NCBI RefSeq assembly: GCF_018128545.1
Contig: NZ_JAGSND010000001.1
Location: 541,891-605,890 of the forward strand
From: Sinanaerobacter chloroacetimidivorans
Lineage (GTDB): Bacteria; Bacillota; Clostridia; Peptostreptococcales; Anaerovoracaceae
Reading direction: 5' to 3'
DNA length: 64,000 bases
Below, in pieces: positions 63,575-64,000 of this stretch; position 1 is the stretch's first letter; each line of letters begins with the position of its first letter. The notes beneath the pieces are model-generated. The model saw nothing but the letters and a program-made list of their open reading frames with translations, ran no database searches and was not told where the DNA came from. The position numbers and the translations under genes were made by a program.

Positions 63575-63603
63575 ACTATACTTTAGGGAGGCTTATTTGT
63601 AAA
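63575..63603 (-). promoter_or_regulatory. SigmaA-type promoter of psuG
   Basis: On the minus strand TTTACA (63598-63603), 17 bp, TATAGT (63575-63580). The -35 box touches the end of the structured element copy 2. Confidence 0.78.
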
Positions 63604-64000
63604 TATAATATTTATTAGTTAGTCAAATTTCATTTATTAGTATTTAAACCGAATCATTCAACTGCCAAATCGAAACAGTTGGGTTTTGACAAGCCAAAGG
63701 TCTGACTTTGTATCACGAAAATACTCACAGGTTTCTAATGATATGGTCTCAATTCGTTATTTTTAACCCCAAAAACAAACAGAATCCATAATCGGTGTTT
63801 TCGGGTTATGGCTCAGCCGTGAATGCCATCATTAAAAACAACTTCATCTTCATCCTATCTCATAGACGAAACCTGTTCGGATATTTTCTTAAATCCAAAG
63901 TTCAGCCATTGCGGCTTGGTAAAAAAGCTCGCAAAAACTAAAGCTGACAGTTTCATAGTGTACTAATACATAATCTTATTTAACTAACGGGTGGCCTGAC
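63604..64000. repeat. Structured element copy 2 (inverted; cut by window edge)
   Basis: Aligns along its whole visible length, inverted, with 13274-13669 of copy 1: outer TTTATTAGTTAGTCAAATTT, TAAACCGAATCATTCAACTGCC, the ACAGGTTTC region, the AACCCCAAAAACA tip and GGTGGCCTGAC at the edge. Single-base differences and small indels. The left terminal repeat is slightly changed (TATAATATTTATTAGTT). Palindrome A would lie beyond position 64000. Confidence 0.85.

Overview
The window reads as a chromosomal piece of a low-GC, Gram-positive anaerobe of the class Clostridia (Bacillota). The evidence is PolC as replicative polymerase, the rimP-nusA-rnpM-ylxQ-infB order, SepF/DivIVA/YggT cell-division genes, RqcH, YlxM-Ffh, YtrA-type GntR/ABC loci, and strong GGAGG ribosome binding sites with several TTG/GTG starts. 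A possible CsfB/Gin-like zinc ribbon hints at a spore-forming ancestry. Family-level placement cannot be read safely from sequence alone. No rRNA, tRNA or CRISPR array was seen.

Layout. Positions 1-24.5 kb are almost entirely minus strand. They hold the 5' part of infB and its operon, polC, an NfeD/SPFH membrane pair, an isoprenoid/envelope operon (frr, a small PASTA-like gene, uppS, cdsA, dxr, rseP, ispG), pyrH, tsf, rpsB, a lone LytTR regulator, tcdA, an amino-acid ABC importer, and rpoZ-gmk-yicC. From 24.6 to 38.3 kb come rqcH (plus strand), a lipase-like hydrolase, a small zinc ribbon, a flavin reductase, the rluD-lspA-divIVA-yggT-sepF-yggS-hlyD block, and trmD-rimM-khpA-rpsP-ffh-ylxM, then sppA. 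From 38.5 to 45.4 kb two GntR/YtrA-type repressor plus ABC exporter operons (plus strand) flank an HI0933-type flavoprotein. From 45.6 to 51.5 kb are a DUF2007-like gene, thrS, an SGNH hydrolase, a permuted NlpC/P60-like protein, UspA, a HAD phosphatase and a zinc ribbon. From 51.6 to 62.4 kb is an accessory region: a Crp/Fnr regulator, a decayed copy of tad genes, an AT-rich island with an ECF sigma/anti-sigma pair and secreted proteins, an IS3-family remnant, and an intact Tad (Flp-type) pilus locus. psuG closes the window.

Most notable. (1) An 811-bp non-coding element with 16-bp terminal inverted repeats and two very large, internally structured palindromes fills the gap between cdsA and dxr. 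A second copy in inverted orientation lies at the right edge (63604 onward). (2) PolC lacks the proofreading exonuclease domain normally inserted in its PHP domain. (3) The crp-tad junction has been tandemly duplicated and reciprocally eroded: the left copy keeps crp and has a deletion-fused tad relic, while the right copy keeps tad and has only the last bases of crp. The ECF island and the IS remnant lie between them. (4) Both transcription units of secreted proteins in that island are preceded by the same motif, TGAAAC-N17-CCCCTTA, a candidate promoter for the island's own ECF sigma factor. (5) A 16-bp-period tandem array lies at 51188-51267.
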